Assembly: GCA_023386515.1 (NCBI GenBank)
Contig: JAEWJQ010000212.1
Coordinates: 1 to 5,249 of the forward strand
Origin: Pseudomonadota bacterium
GTDB lineage: Bacteria > Pseudomonadota > Alphaproteobacteria > Sphingomonadales > Sphingomonadaceae
DNA length: 5,249 bases
Direction: 5' to 3'
The notes under the pieces are model-generated. The model saw only the letters and a list, made by a program, of their open reading frames with translations. It searched no databases and was not told the origin of the DNA. This document shows, one piece after another, positions 1-5,249 of the stretch. The position numbers and the translations under genes are program-made. Each line of letters begins with the position of its first letter. The first letter of the stretch is position 1.

Positions 1-1
1 C

Positions 2-340
<339 letters not shown>

Positions 341-460
341 TCGCAGCCGGGCTTGAGCACGTCGTGGTAAACGCCTAGACGCGCTGCCCTGCCGGCGCTG
401 CCGGTGAATCAGCGAATCATTTCAGGAAGGGCCGCGCCCGGGTGGCGGCGGGTGGGGCAT

Positions 461-727
461 ATGGCCGAAGAACGTGGCGAAGGCATGGGCGGCGGGCAGG
501 TTGCGGCGGACGAGCTGCGCCTGCTGATCGAGCGCGCCGAGCGTCTGGAAGAAGAGAAGAAGGGCATCCAGGACGACATCAAGGACGTCTTCGCCGAAGC
601 CAAGGGCCGCGGCTACGATCCCAAGGCGATCAAGAAGATCATGTCGATCCGCAAGAAGAAGCGCGAAGAGTATCAGGAAGAGGAAGCGATCCTCGAGGTC
701 TACATGCAGGCGCTCGGCATGCTGTGA
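461..727 (+). CDS. gapR: GapR, DUF2312 nucleoid-associated DNA-binding protein
   Basis: GapR is a small alphaproteobacterial chromosome-structuring protein. In Caulobacter it forms dimers of dimers that clamp overtwisted, AT-rich DNA ahead of replication and transcription and helps topoisomerases. The 88-residue product has the family's typical length. After a glycine-rich leader (1-13) comes the core: [19 protein letters not shown] (about 18-36), [20 protein letters not shown] (38-57), a basic stretch [13 protein letters not shown] (58-70), and [16 protein letters not shown] at the end. The helices are charged and coiled-coil-like, and the lysine cluster is the DNA-contacting part in the family. 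I chose ATG 461, which has GGTGGGG a few bases upstream. The frame stays open to a GTG at 404, but that would add residues foreign to the family. The 120 bp upstream contain a small GC hairpin (CCGGC-gct-GCCGG, 392-404) and only a weak promoter-like TTGAGC at 353. No terminator is visible downstream. Confidence 0.93.
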   Translation: MAEERGEGMGGGQVAADELRLLIERAERLEEEKKGIQDDIKDVFAEAKGRGYDPKAIKKIMSIRKKKREEYQEEEAILEVYMQALGML

Positions 728-743
728 TCCGGATGGGCACGGG

Positions 744-777
744 TTGACCGACCGGCTGGGCGTGTTATCTGCATAAT
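744..777 (+). promoter_or_regulatory. Possible sigma70-type promoter for the NTF2-like gene
   Basis: TTGACC at 744-749 matches five of six bases of a -35 box. Two candidate -10 boxes follow: TTATCT at 765-770, with a short 15-bp spacer, and the better-matching CATAAT at 772-777, with a 22-bp spacer. Neither spacing is ideal. The short AT-rich patch here stands out in an otherwise GC-rich sequence and lies 27 bases before the chosen start codon, so a promoter is plausible. This is inference from motif and position only. Confidence 0.35.
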
Positions 778-804
778 ACGCTATTGATCGAAAGGTTCAG
801 CCCG

Positions 805-1227
805 ATGCCCGTCTCCCTCGCGATCGTGCTGCTCGCCGCGGCGTCGGCGACGCCGGCAACGGACGTCGCTCGGCTCGTCGATCGCTTCAACGCCGCGCGT
901 TCCGCCTTCGACGATCGTGGCCTCGCCGCGACGCTGGCCTCCGACTATCAGGAAATCTCGCCGGTCGGCGATGTCGACAGCCGCGATCAGGTGATCGGCT
1001 TCTACCGCGCCGACCAGCGCCGGCCGACCCCCGCCATGGCGTCGAGCGAACGCGCGGTCTCGCTCCATCCCGGCTGGGCCCTGGTGACCGAGCGCGTGTC
1101 GTTCGACATGGCGAGGCCTGACGGATCGAAGGTCAGCCGGGCGCTGCGCGTCCGCTACGTCGCCGTGAAGGCTGGTACCGGATGGCAACTCGCCTCCGCC
1201 CAATATACCGGGATCCCCAGCCGCTAA
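805..1227 (+). CDS. Probable exported NTF2-like (SnoaL/DUF4440-type) small protein
   Basis: The 140-residue product begins with a hydrophobic, alanine-rich segment (SLAIVLLAAASATPA, residues 4-18) that looks like a signal peptide, with likely cleavage after ASA (residue 15) or TPA (residue 18). The n-region lacks a lysine or arginine, which weakens that call. The rest has the NTF2-fold pattern: an initial helix (DVARLVDRFNAARSAFDDRGLA, described by positions 20-41), a conserved-looking DYQEISPVG turn (48-56), DSRDQVIGFYRA, and paired strands ending in RVRYVAVKAGTGWQLASAQYTGI. Proteins of this type are ketosteroid-isomerase-like folds or periplasmic proteins of unknown role; no catalytic residues can be assigned. 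ATG 805 is preferred because AAAGG (791-795) lies 9 bases upstream. A TTG at 784 in frame would add seven residues, including an arginine, but has no ribosome site. The gene converges on the HerA-like ATPase gene with 29 bp between their stop codons. Confidence 0.72.
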   Translation: MPVSLAIVLLAAASATPATDVARLVDRFNAARSAFDDRGLAATLASDYQEISPVGDVDSRDQVIGFYRADQRRPTPAMASSERAVSLHPGWALVTERVSFDMARPDGSKVSRALRVRYVAVKAGTGWQLASAQYTGIPSR

Positions 1228-1256
1228 TATCCGCGCCGCACCGTGTACGAGCGGGA

Positions 1257-2723
1257 CTAGGCGGCCTCCGCCGCGGCGGTCGTCCAGCCCAGCCGCGGGA
1301 TCGTGATCGAGCGCTTGCCGGACAGGTCGGTGCGCAGCACGAACAATTCGCGGCTTTCGATATAGCCGACCAGCCGGCGGACGCGGCCGAGCGAGCTGGT
1401 GCCGTAGGTTTCCGCCAGCGCGACGTCGGAGGGGCAGGGCTCGCCCTCGCGCGCGGCGCGCGCGCCGAGCAGGAACGGCCCGCTCATGTCCTCCGGCAGC
1501 GTGTCGGCAAGTGCCATCGCCTCCGCCCATTCGGGATCGGTGATGTCGAAGATGCCGGCGCGCGCCGCCGACAGCCGCCGGGTGAATCCGGCGAGGTCGA
1601 GCGGCGGCTTGGCCAGCCCCGCCATGCGACAGCGGACCTGGAAATCCTGGAACAGCACCGACGGCGGCCGCAACGCCGCCTCGCCATCGGCGACGATCGC
1701 GCGCAGCACGTCGGCGTAGATCGTCTCCACCTCCTCGTCCGACTTGTCGGGCAACGGCGCCAGGCTGGGCTGCGTCGGTGCCGGCCGTTCGATCGTGTCG
1801 AGCAATTCGTCCGTCGGCACCCGCCGCGGTCGCGGATCGAAGGTCATCGGCAGCTGGGGCGCTGTTTCCGGCGGCGGCGCGAAGATCAACTGCTGTAGAT
1901 TCTCGACCGGCGCGGAAGGCAGCGGCGTCAGCTTCGGGCTGCCGGAGCGAGCCGACGTCTCGACCGCGCCGATCTTCACCGTGATCGGCCGACGCGACAC
2001 CGCCGGCCCCAGCGCCAGGAAGGTGCCGCGCGCCAGGTCGCGGATCGATTCGGCCTGGCGCCGCTCCATGCCCAGCAGGTCGGCGGCGCGGGCCATGTCG
2101 ATGTCGAGGAAGGTACGCCCCATCAGGAAGTTGGACGCTTCGGCGGCGACGTTCTTGGCGAGCTTCGCCAACCGCTGCGTCGCGATCACGCCGGCGAGCC
2201 CGCGCTTGCGGCCACGACACATCAGGTTGGTCATCGCCGACAGCGAGGCACGGCGCACCTCTTCGGCCACCTCGCCGCCGGTGGTCGGCGCGAACAATTG
2301 CGCTTCGTCGACGACGACCAGCGCCGGGTACCAATGTTCGCGCGGCGCATCGAACAGCGCCGACAGGAAGGCGGCGGCGCAGCGCATCTGTCCCTCCGCC
2401 TCCAGCCCTTCCAGGCTGAGCACGACGCTGGCGCGATGTTCGCGCAGACGCCCGGCGATCCGCGCTATCTCGCGCTCCGAATAGTCCGCCGCCTCGACCA
2501 CGACATGGCCATAGGCGTCGGACAGCGTGACGAAATCGCCCTCGGGATCGATCACCACCTGCTGCACTTGGCCCGCCGAGCGTTCCAGCATGCGGCGGAG
2601 CAGGTGCGACTTGCCCGACCCGGAATTGCCCTGGACGAGCAATCGGGTGGCGAGCAGTTCTTCGAGGTCCATGGTCACGGGCGCGCCGCGTTCGTCGCTG
2701 CCCATGTCTACGCTGACGGTCAT
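1257..2723 (-). CDS. HerA-like P-loop ATPase (DUF87/COG0433 type) with C-terminal winged-helix-like region
   Basis: The 488-residue protein is a RecA-fold ATPase of the HerA/FtsK group, which couple ATP hydrolysis to moving double-stranded DNA or acting on it as hexamers. Walker A is GNSGSGKS (residues 32-39, lysine 38). The next strand gives VVIDPEGDF (57-64), typical of HerA/VirB4-like proteins. Walker B is ALVVVDEAQLF (134-144) with D139 and E140. A sensor/arginine region follows in GRKRGLAGVIATQRLAKL (171-188). The N-terminal HAS barrel of true HerA is missing, because Walker A starts only 32 residues in. A proline-rich linker (about 263-326) leads to a C-terminal region in which TSSLGRVRRLVGYIESREL plus a following strand (442-475) resembles a winged-helix DNA-binding domain; that reading is inference. 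There is no NurA nuclease partner in the window. The start at 2723 has no obvious Shine-Dalgarno. Met-7 and Met-18 are alternatives, though neither has a better site. Confidence 0.85.
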   Translation of the reverse strand: MTVSVDMGSDERGAPVTMDLEELLATRLLVQGNSGSGKSHLLRRMLERSAGQVQQVVIDPEGDFVTLSDAYGHVVVEAADYSEREIARIAGRLREHRASVVLSLEGLEAEGQMRCAAAFLSALFDAPREHWYPALVVVDEAQLFAPTTGGEVAEEVRRASLSAMTNLMCRGRKRGLAGVIATQRLAKLAKNVAAEASNFLMGRTFLDIDMARAADLLGMERRQAESIRDLARGTFLALGPAVSRRPITVKIGAVETSARSGSPKLTPLPSAPVENLQQLIFAPPPETAPQLPMTFDPRPRRVPTDELLDTIERPAPTQPSLAPLPDKSDEEVETIYADVLRAIVADGEAALRPPSVLFQDFQVRCRMAGLAKPPLDLAGFTRRLSAARAGIFDITDPEWAEAMALADTLPEDMSGPFLLGARAAREGEPCPSDVALAETYGTSSLGRVRRLVGYIESRELFVLRTDLSGKRSITIPRLGWTTAAAEAA

Positions 2724-2748
2724 GATCGGATCAGCGTTTGGCCGATCA
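2723..2748. promoter_or_regulatory. 7-bp inverted repeat at the start of the HerA-like gene (possible operator or 5' UTR hairpin)
   Basis: TGATCGG (2723-2729) and CCGATCA (2742-2748) are perfect inverted copies separated by 12 bases. On the minus strand the repeat lies directly upstream of the HerA-like start codon and includes its A. It could be an operator in the divergent promoter region or a hairpin in the mRNA leader. A GATC-rich 7-bp repeat can arise by chance, so this is tentative. No convincing -35/-10 pair was found in either direction in the 117 bp between the divergent genes. Confidence 0.25.
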
Positions 2749-2840
2749 GGGGGTGTGCGGGCAAGCGCTTTGCGGCGGGTTGGCGCGATGCCTCGGCGCC
2801 GCTAGGGCGCATCCGGACCTTCCACGACCGGACACAGCCC

Positions 2841-3383
2841 ATGGCCCAGCGTCAGCCGATCGCCGATCTTGCCCTGCGGTTGCTGCGCAAGCCGTCGCAC
2901 GACCTCGATCCGGAGGAGCGGCGCGTCCTCGCCAGCATCGACGCCGGCACATTGGTCAGTCGCGACGCGGCGGACGAGGCGGATCTGCGCGCCAGCGTCG
3001 GCGACCGGCTCGCCGACAAGGTGGCGGCGGTCGGCGGATCGTGGGGCTTCATCATCGCCTTCACCCTGGTGCTGCTCGGGTGGATGATCCTCAATTCCGA
3101 CGTGCTCGGCCATTTCGGCCTGGTCTTCGATCCCTATCCCTACATCTTCCTCAACCTGATGCTGTCGACGCTCGCCGCGATCCAGGCGCCGGTGATCATG
3201 ATGAGCCAGAACCGCCAGGCGGCGAAGGATCGGCTGGCGGCCAGTCTCGATTACGAGACCAATTTGCGCGCCGAGCTGGAGATCCTGCGGCTGCACGAGA
3301 AGCTCGATCTGCTCGTCGCGGACCGGCTGGCGGGCCTCGAAGAGAAAATCGACCGCTTGGCGAAGACGGGTCCGGCGGCTTAA
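2841..3383 (+). CDS. DUF1003 family integral membrane protein
   Basis: The 180-residue inner-membrane protein belongs to DUF1003, whose function is not known. The family core is easy to see: [20 protein letters not shown] (55-74), a first membrane helix (about 68-86), an [14 protein letters not shown] motif (97-110) and a second membrane helix (about 98-121) ending in the highly conserved [18 protein letters not shown] (114-131). The C-terminal part (about 128-176) is charged and heptad-like ([15 protein letters not shown] and later [13 protein letters not shown]) and is probably a cytoplasmic coiled coil. The soluble N-terminal 50 residues are less conserved. ATG 2841 gives a normal length. 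Only a weak GGAC (2830-2833) lies upstream as a ribosome site, and although the frame is open further left, that sequence is antisense to the ATPase gene. yebC follows after 29 bp on the same strand, so the two may be co-transcribed. Confidence 0.9.
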   Translation: MAQRQPIADLALRLLRKPSHDLDPEERRVLASIDAGTLVSRDAADEADLRASVGDRLADKVAAVGGSWGFIIAFTLVLLGWMILNSDVLGHFGLVFDPYPYIFLNLMLSTLAAIQAPVIMMSQNRQAAKDRLAASLDYETNLRAELEILRLHEKLDLLVADRLAGLEEKIDRLAKTGPAA

Positions 3384-3412
3384 AGGCCGACGATTATCCG
3401 TCAGAGGCGATC

Positions 3413-4156
3413 ATGGCAGGTCATTCCAAGTTCAAGAACATCATGCACCGCAAGGGCGCGCAGGATAAGAAGCGCTCGAGCATGTTCTCCAAGCTCAGCC
3501 GCGAAATCACCGTGGCGGCGAAGATGGGGCTGCCCGACCCCGACATGAACCCGCGCCTGCGCGCCGCGATCGCCGCGGCCAAGGCGCAGTCGATGCCCAA
3601 GGACAATATCCAGCGCTCGATCGACAAGGCGTCGCGCGGCGACGCCGAAAGCTACGAGGAGATTCGCTACGAGGGCTTCGGTCCCGGCGGCGTGTCGCTG
3701 ATCATCGAGGCGCTGACCGACAATCGCAACCGTACCGCGACCAATGTGCGGACGGCGGTGTCGAAGAACGGCGGCAATTTGGGCGCGAGCGGATCGGTCA
3801 GCCACGGCTTCGACCGCATGGGCCTGATCAATTACCCGGCAAGCGCCGGCGATGCCGAGAAGGTGTTCGAGGCGGCGCTGGAAGCGGGTGCCGAGGACGT
3901 CACCTCGTCCGACGACGGCCATGAGATCTGGACGGCGCAGGGCGACCTGCACGAGGTCGCCAAGGCGCTGGAACCGGTGCTCGGCGAGGCGGAGGGCGCC
4001 ATGCTCGCCTGGCGGCCGCAGACGATGGTATCGGTCGACGAGGGCGATGCGGCGACGCTGTTCAAGCTGATCGACGCGCTCGACGACGACGACGACGTGC
4101 AGACCGTCTGGGGCAATTACGAAGTCTCCGACGAAGTGATGGAGAAGCTGGGTTGA
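3413..4156 (+). CDS. yebC: YebC/PmpR family translation/transcription factor
   Basis: The 247-residue protein is a full-length member of the YebC/TACO1 family. Members have been described as transcriptional regulators (PmpR in Pseudomonas) and, more recently, as ribosome-associated factors that ease translation of difficult peptide stretches such as proline runs. The N-terminal signature [21 protein letters not shown] is present (positions 1-21), then [26 protein letters not shown], and the family's most conserved block from [12 protein letters not shown] through [13 protein letters not shown] to [12 protein letters not shown]. An acidic run ([17 protein letters not shown]) closes the third domain, as is usual. 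AGAGG (3403-3407) lies 5 bases before ATG 3413, which settles the start; the frame is open far upstream but that overlaps the DUF1003 gene. Placement directly upstream of ruvC is a common bacterial arrangement. Its 3' end is followed after 4 bases by the hairpin element. Confidence 0.96.
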   Translation: MAGHSKFKNIMHRKGAQDKKRSSMFSKLSREITVAAKMGLPDPDMNPRLRAAIAAAKAQSMPKDNIQRSIDKASRGDAESYEEIRYEGFGPGGVSLIIEALTDNRNRTATNVRTAVSKNGGNLGASGSVSHGFDRMGLINYPASAGDAEKVFEAALEAGAEDVTSSDDGHEIWTAQGDLHEVAKALEPVLGEAEGAMLAWRPQTMVSVDEGDAATLFKLIDALDDDDDVQTVWGNYEVSDEVMEKLG

Positions 4157-4164
4157 GCCTCAAT

Positions 4165-4185
4165 CCCTCTCCCTCCGGGAGAGGG
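4165..4185. repeat. Perfect 9-bp hairpin at the left end of the element
   Basis: CCCTCTCCC (4165-4173) pairs perfectly with GGGAGAGGG (4177-4185) across a 3-base loop, TCC. The left arm is also the body of the terminal inverted repeat, so the same nine bases can pair either locally or with 4347-4355 about 175 bases away. Confidence 0.85.
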
Positions 4186-4191
4186 AAGGGG

Positions 4192-4212
4192 CCCGCTGCC
4201 GCAGGCAGTGGG
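4192..4212. repeat. 9-bp hairpin with GCA loop
   Basis: CCCGCTGCC (4192-4200) pairs with GGCAGTGGG (4204-4212) across the loop GCA, with eight Watson-Crick pairs and one G-T pair. It repeats the 9-bp-stem, 3-base-loop design of the neighbouring hairpin. Its last two bases are shared with the following 14-bp stem, so the two cannot both form completely. Confidence 0.75.
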
Positions 4213-4256
4213 AAGGGTGAGGGCAGACATGCCCCGCCCTCCGCCCTCACCCTTCC
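4211..4256. repeat. Perfect 14-bp inverted repeat, the longest stem of the element
   Basis: GGAAGGGTGAGGGC (4211-4224) and GCCCTCACCCTTCC (4243-4256) are exact inverted copies with an 18-base loop. This is the central and strongest stem of the outer element. It is followed immediately by a GGCGC-TTC-GCGCC hairpin (4257-4269), again with a 3-base loop. Confidence 0.85.
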
Positions 4257-4269
4257 GGCGCTTCGCGCC
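4257..4269. repeat. 5-bp hairpin with TTC loop
   Basis: GGCGC (4257-4261) pairs perfectly with GCGCC (4265-4269) around TTC. It abuts the 14-bp stem with no gap, so the two could stack on each other in single-stranded DNA or RNA. Confidence 0.65.
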
Positions 4270-4275
4270 TCCCTC

Positions 4276-4339
4276 CAGTATCGGGCTGATCATGCCCCCG
4301 GCATGATCTGGTCAGCACGGGGTGCTGTCCACCCGATAC
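4276..4339. mobile_element. Probable 64-bp hairpin element nested inside the larger repeat
   Basis: The segment has inverted ends, GTATCGGG near its left end (4278-4285) and CCCGATAC at its right end (4332-4339). These extend to a perfect 9 bp, AGTATCGGG/CCCGATACT, if base 4340 is counted. They enclose two more hairpins: GATCATGCC-ccc-GGCATGATC (4288-4308, 9 bp) and CAGCAC-ggg-GTGCTG (4313-4327, 6 bp). Joining base 4275 to 4340 recreates CCCTCTCCC-aat-GGGAGAGGG exactly, which is the same stem as at the left end of the element. This argues that the 64 bp were inserted into an intact hairpin. There is no target duplication beyond a possible single C (4275 and 4339 are both C, so the boundary is uncertain by one base). 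Insertion without duplication would fit hairpin elements moved by IS200/IS605-like or REP-associated tyrosine transposases, but no such gene is present, so this is inference. Confidence 0.6.
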
Positions 4340-4346
4340 TCCCAAT

Positions 4347-4361
4347 GGGAGAGGGATTGTG
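4347..4361 (+). promoter_or_regulatory. ruvC ribosome binding site and GTG start supplied by the repeat's right end
   Basis: GGGAGAGGG (4347-4355) contains GGAG (4348-4351), 7 bases before the GTG at 4359, which is good Shine-Dalgarno spacing. All of it belongs to the right terminal inverted repeat, and the repeat's final G is the G of the start codon. The GTG is set by the protein: the next codons give [15 protein letters not shown], the RuvC amino terminus. Confidence 0.75.
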
Positions 4362-4865
4362 ATCATCATCGGCCTCGACCCCGGGCTCGGCACCACCGGC
4401 TGGGGGGTGATCCACGCCGACGGCAACCGGTTGCGCCATATCGCCAACGGGCAGATCAAGACCGATCCGTCGATGCCGCTGCCGCGTCGGCTCGCCAATC
4501 TCAACGCCGCGCTCACCGACGTCATCCTCGCCGAGCGTCCCGAGGGCGCCGCGGTCGAGGAAGTGCTGGGCAACACCAATGCGCAATCGACCTTGAAGCT
4601 GGGTCAGGCGCGCGGCGTCGTGCTGCTGACCGCGGCGAATGCCGGACTGTTGGTCGGCGAATATCATCCCTCGACCGTCAAGAAGGCGGTGGTCGGCACC
4701 GGCGGCGCGGAAAAGCGCCAGATCCAGGCGATGATGGCGGTGCTGCTGCCCGGCGCCAAACTCGCCGGCCCCGACGCCGCCGACGCGTTGGCGGTGGCGA
4801 TCACCCACGCGCATCATCTGGCGAGTGCGCAGGGCATGGCGCGCAGGGCGAGGATCACCGCATGA
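4359..4865 (+). CDS. ruvC: Crossover junction endodeoxyribonuclease RuvC
   Basis: RuvC is the dimeric Holliday-junction resolvase that makes paired nicks in recombination intermediates after RuvAB branch migration. The 168-residue product has the usual length. All four acidic catalytic residues of the RNase-H-like fold can be placed: D7 in [13 protein letters not shown]67 in AAVEEVLGN, and D139 and D142 in [17 protein letters not shown]. The [14 protein letters not shown] block (77-90) and the [24 protein letters not shown]-binding region (102-122) are also typical. The start is GTG 4359; there is no alternative that keeps the first strand. Translation starts at the very edge of the 199-bp repeat, which provides the ribosome site. 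The gene ends in an ATGA overlap with ruvA, and AGGA (4851-4854) inside ruvC serves ruvA. No SOS box is recognisable upstream. Confidence 0.97.
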   Translation: MIIIGLDPGLGTTGWGVIHADGNRLRHIANGQIKTDPSMPLPRRLANLNAALTDVILAERPEGAAVEEVLGNTNAQSTLKLGQARGVVLLTAANAGLLVGEYHPSTVKKAVVGTGGAEKRQIQAMMAVLLPGAKLAGPDAADALAVAITHAHHLASAQGMARRARITA

Positions 4866-5249
4866 TCGCACATCTCAAGGGCCGGCTGGATTCGACGGGG
4901 ATCGACCATGCGGTGATCGACGTCGGCGGCGTCGGCTATCTCGTCGGCGCGTCGTCGCGCACGCTGGCGGCGATCGGCCCGGTGGGCGAGGCAGCGACGC
5001 TGTTCACCGAGATGCTGGTCGGCGAGGATTTCCTGCGCCTGGTCGGCTTCGCCACCGCCGGCGAGCGCGACTGGTTCCGGTTGCTGACCGGGGTTCAGGG
5101 CGGCGGCGCGCGCGTGGCGCTGGCGATCCTGTCGGCGCTGGAGCCGGGCGAATTGTCCCGTGCGGTCGCGGCGCAGGACAAGGCGATGGTCGCCCGCGCC
5201 AATGGCGTCGGACCGAAGCTCGCCGAGCGGATCGTGCGCGAGCTGAAGG
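4862..5249 (+). CDS. ruvA: Holliday junction branch migration protein RuvA, 3' end beyond the window
   Basis: RuvA tetramers hold the four-way junction and load the RuvB helicase rings. The first 129 residues are visible out of about 200 expected. Residues 1-62 form the OB-fold domain ([39 protein letters not shown]), and the acidic pin E55-D56 that helps separate strands at the crossover is present. The tandem helix-hairpin-helix domain follows: the first motif at [13 protein letters not shown] (78-90) and the second at [19 protein letters not shown] (111-129), where the window ends. The first hairpin has GGG where GVG is usual (glycine at 81). The RuvB-binding C-terminal domain is outside the window. 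The start ATG 4862 overlaps the ruvC stop in ATGA, with AGGA seven bases upstream, so the two are translationally coupled. ruvB is expected next. Confidence 0.96.
   Translation, partial: MIAHLKGRLDSTGIDHAVIDVGGVGYLVGASSRTLAAIGPVGEAATLFTEMLVGEDFLRLVGFATAGERDWFRLLTGVQGGGARVALAILSALEPGELSRAVAAQDKAMVARANGVGPKLAERIVRELK

Larger units (their letters stand above)
4161..4359. repeat. 199-bp REP/MITE-like palindromic element between yebC and ruvC
   Basis: The ends are perfect 13-bp inverted repeats, CAATCCCTCTCCC (4161-4173) and GGGAGAGGGATTG (4347-4359). The interior is almost wholly hairpin-forming: a 9-bp stem (4165-4185), a second 9-bp stem (4192-4212), a 14-bp stem (4211-4256), a 5-bp stem (4257-4269) and a nested segment with its own stems (4276-4339). 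It encodes no protein. Sphingomonad genomes, as I recall them, carry many intergenic copies of CCCTCTCCC/GGGAGAGGG and CCCTCACCCTTCC-type hairpins, so this is probably one copy of a dispersed, non-autonomous repeat. No flanking target duplication is evident (CCT to the left, TGA to the right). Without a second copy in the window its mobility is inferred. None of the stems is followed by a T-run, so it is not a normal terminator, although the RNA hairpins could stabilise or attenuate yebC-ruvC transcripts. Confidence 0.8.

Noticed and set aside
1228..1256. Bidirectional terminator between the convergent genes
   Set aside because: The 29 bp contain no convincing stem-loop or T-run; only weak short complementarity (CCGCT/AGCGG) is present.
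781..2334. A 517-codon open frame on the minus strand
   Set aside because: It overlaps the HerA-like gene in another frame and is antisense to the NTF2-like gene. Its product is arginine- and alanine-rich with no recognisable motif, as expected from an out-of-frame reading of GC-rich coding DNA.
1182..2484. Long plus-strand open frames opposite the HerA-like gene (1182-1898 and 1744-2484)
   Set aside because: They are antisense shadows with low-complexity, Arg/Ser/Ala-rich products. The minus-strand frame has clear Walker motifs.
2298..2840. Upstream extension of the DUF1003 frame
   Set aside because: The frame is open to 2298, but this part is antisense to the ATPase gene and adds residues unlike the family. 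The family-length protein starts at ATG 2841.
2738..3412. Upstream extension of the yebC frame to about 472 codons
   Set aside because: It overlaps the DUF1003 gene out of frame. The [10 protein letters not shown] start at 3413 with AGAGG before it is the standard YebC beginning.
4165..4185. Rho-independent terminator after yebC
   Set aside because: The stem is strong, but it is followed by AAGGGG rather than a T-run. The hairpin belongs to the repeat element.
4161..4359. CRISPR array
   Set aside because: The repeats are inverted, not direct, there is no regular repeat-spacer unit, and no cas gene is nearby.
4153..4362. Small open frames across the yebC-ruvC spacer on both strands
   Set aside because: They are read through inverted repeats, have no ribosome site and no family resemblance, and their composition simply reflects the hairpin arms.

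Overview
The window is GC-rich and reads like the chromosome of an alphaproteobacterium, most likely a sphingomonad (Sphingomonas or a close relative). The main support is the pairing of a DUF1244 protein with the nucleoid protein GapR (DUF2312), which is an alphaproteobacterial combination. The yebC-ruvC-ruvA order and hairpin repeats built on CCCTCTCCC/GGGAGAGGG fit the same assignment. The genus is inferred from protein and repeat style, not from a marker gene.

Layout. Bases 2-340 hold the 3' part of a DUF1244 gene that enters from the left edge. gapR follows at 461-727. A probable promoter near 744-777 precedes a small, probably exported NTF2-like/DUF4440 protein (805-1227). Facing it on the minus strand is a HerA-like P-loop ATPase (1257-2723). 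A 117-bp divergent intergenic region separates this ATPase from a plus-strand run: a DUF1003 membrane protein (2841-3383), yebC (3413-4156), ruvC (4359-4865) and the start of ruvA (4862 to the right edge). ruvC and ruvA overlap by ATGA and are surely translationally coupled. RuvA and RuvC, with RuvB expected just beyond the window, branch-migrate and cut Holliday junctions. YebC is a translation or transcription factor that commonly lies upstream of ruvCAB. GapR and the HerA-like ATPase are also DNA-acting proteins, but nothing here links them directly to Ruv.

The most interesting part is the 202-bp gap between yebC and ruvC. It is almost filled by a 199-bp palindromic element (4161-4359) with perfect 13-bp terminal inverted repeats and a series of hairpins with 3-nt loops. 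Inside it lies a 64-bp segment (4276-4339) that has its own inverted ends and internal hairpins. Removing that segment on paper restores a perfect CCCTCTCCC-aat-GGGAGAGGG hairpin and extends the terminal repeats to about 25 bp, so it looks like one hairpin element inserted in another. The right end of the outer element supplies the Shine-Dalgarno sequence of ruvC, and its last base is the first base of the ruvC GTG start codon. The remaining genes look like ordinary chromosomal housekeeping or conserved hypothetical genes. I see no CRISPR array, tRNA, rRNA, transposase or clear Rho-independent terminator.
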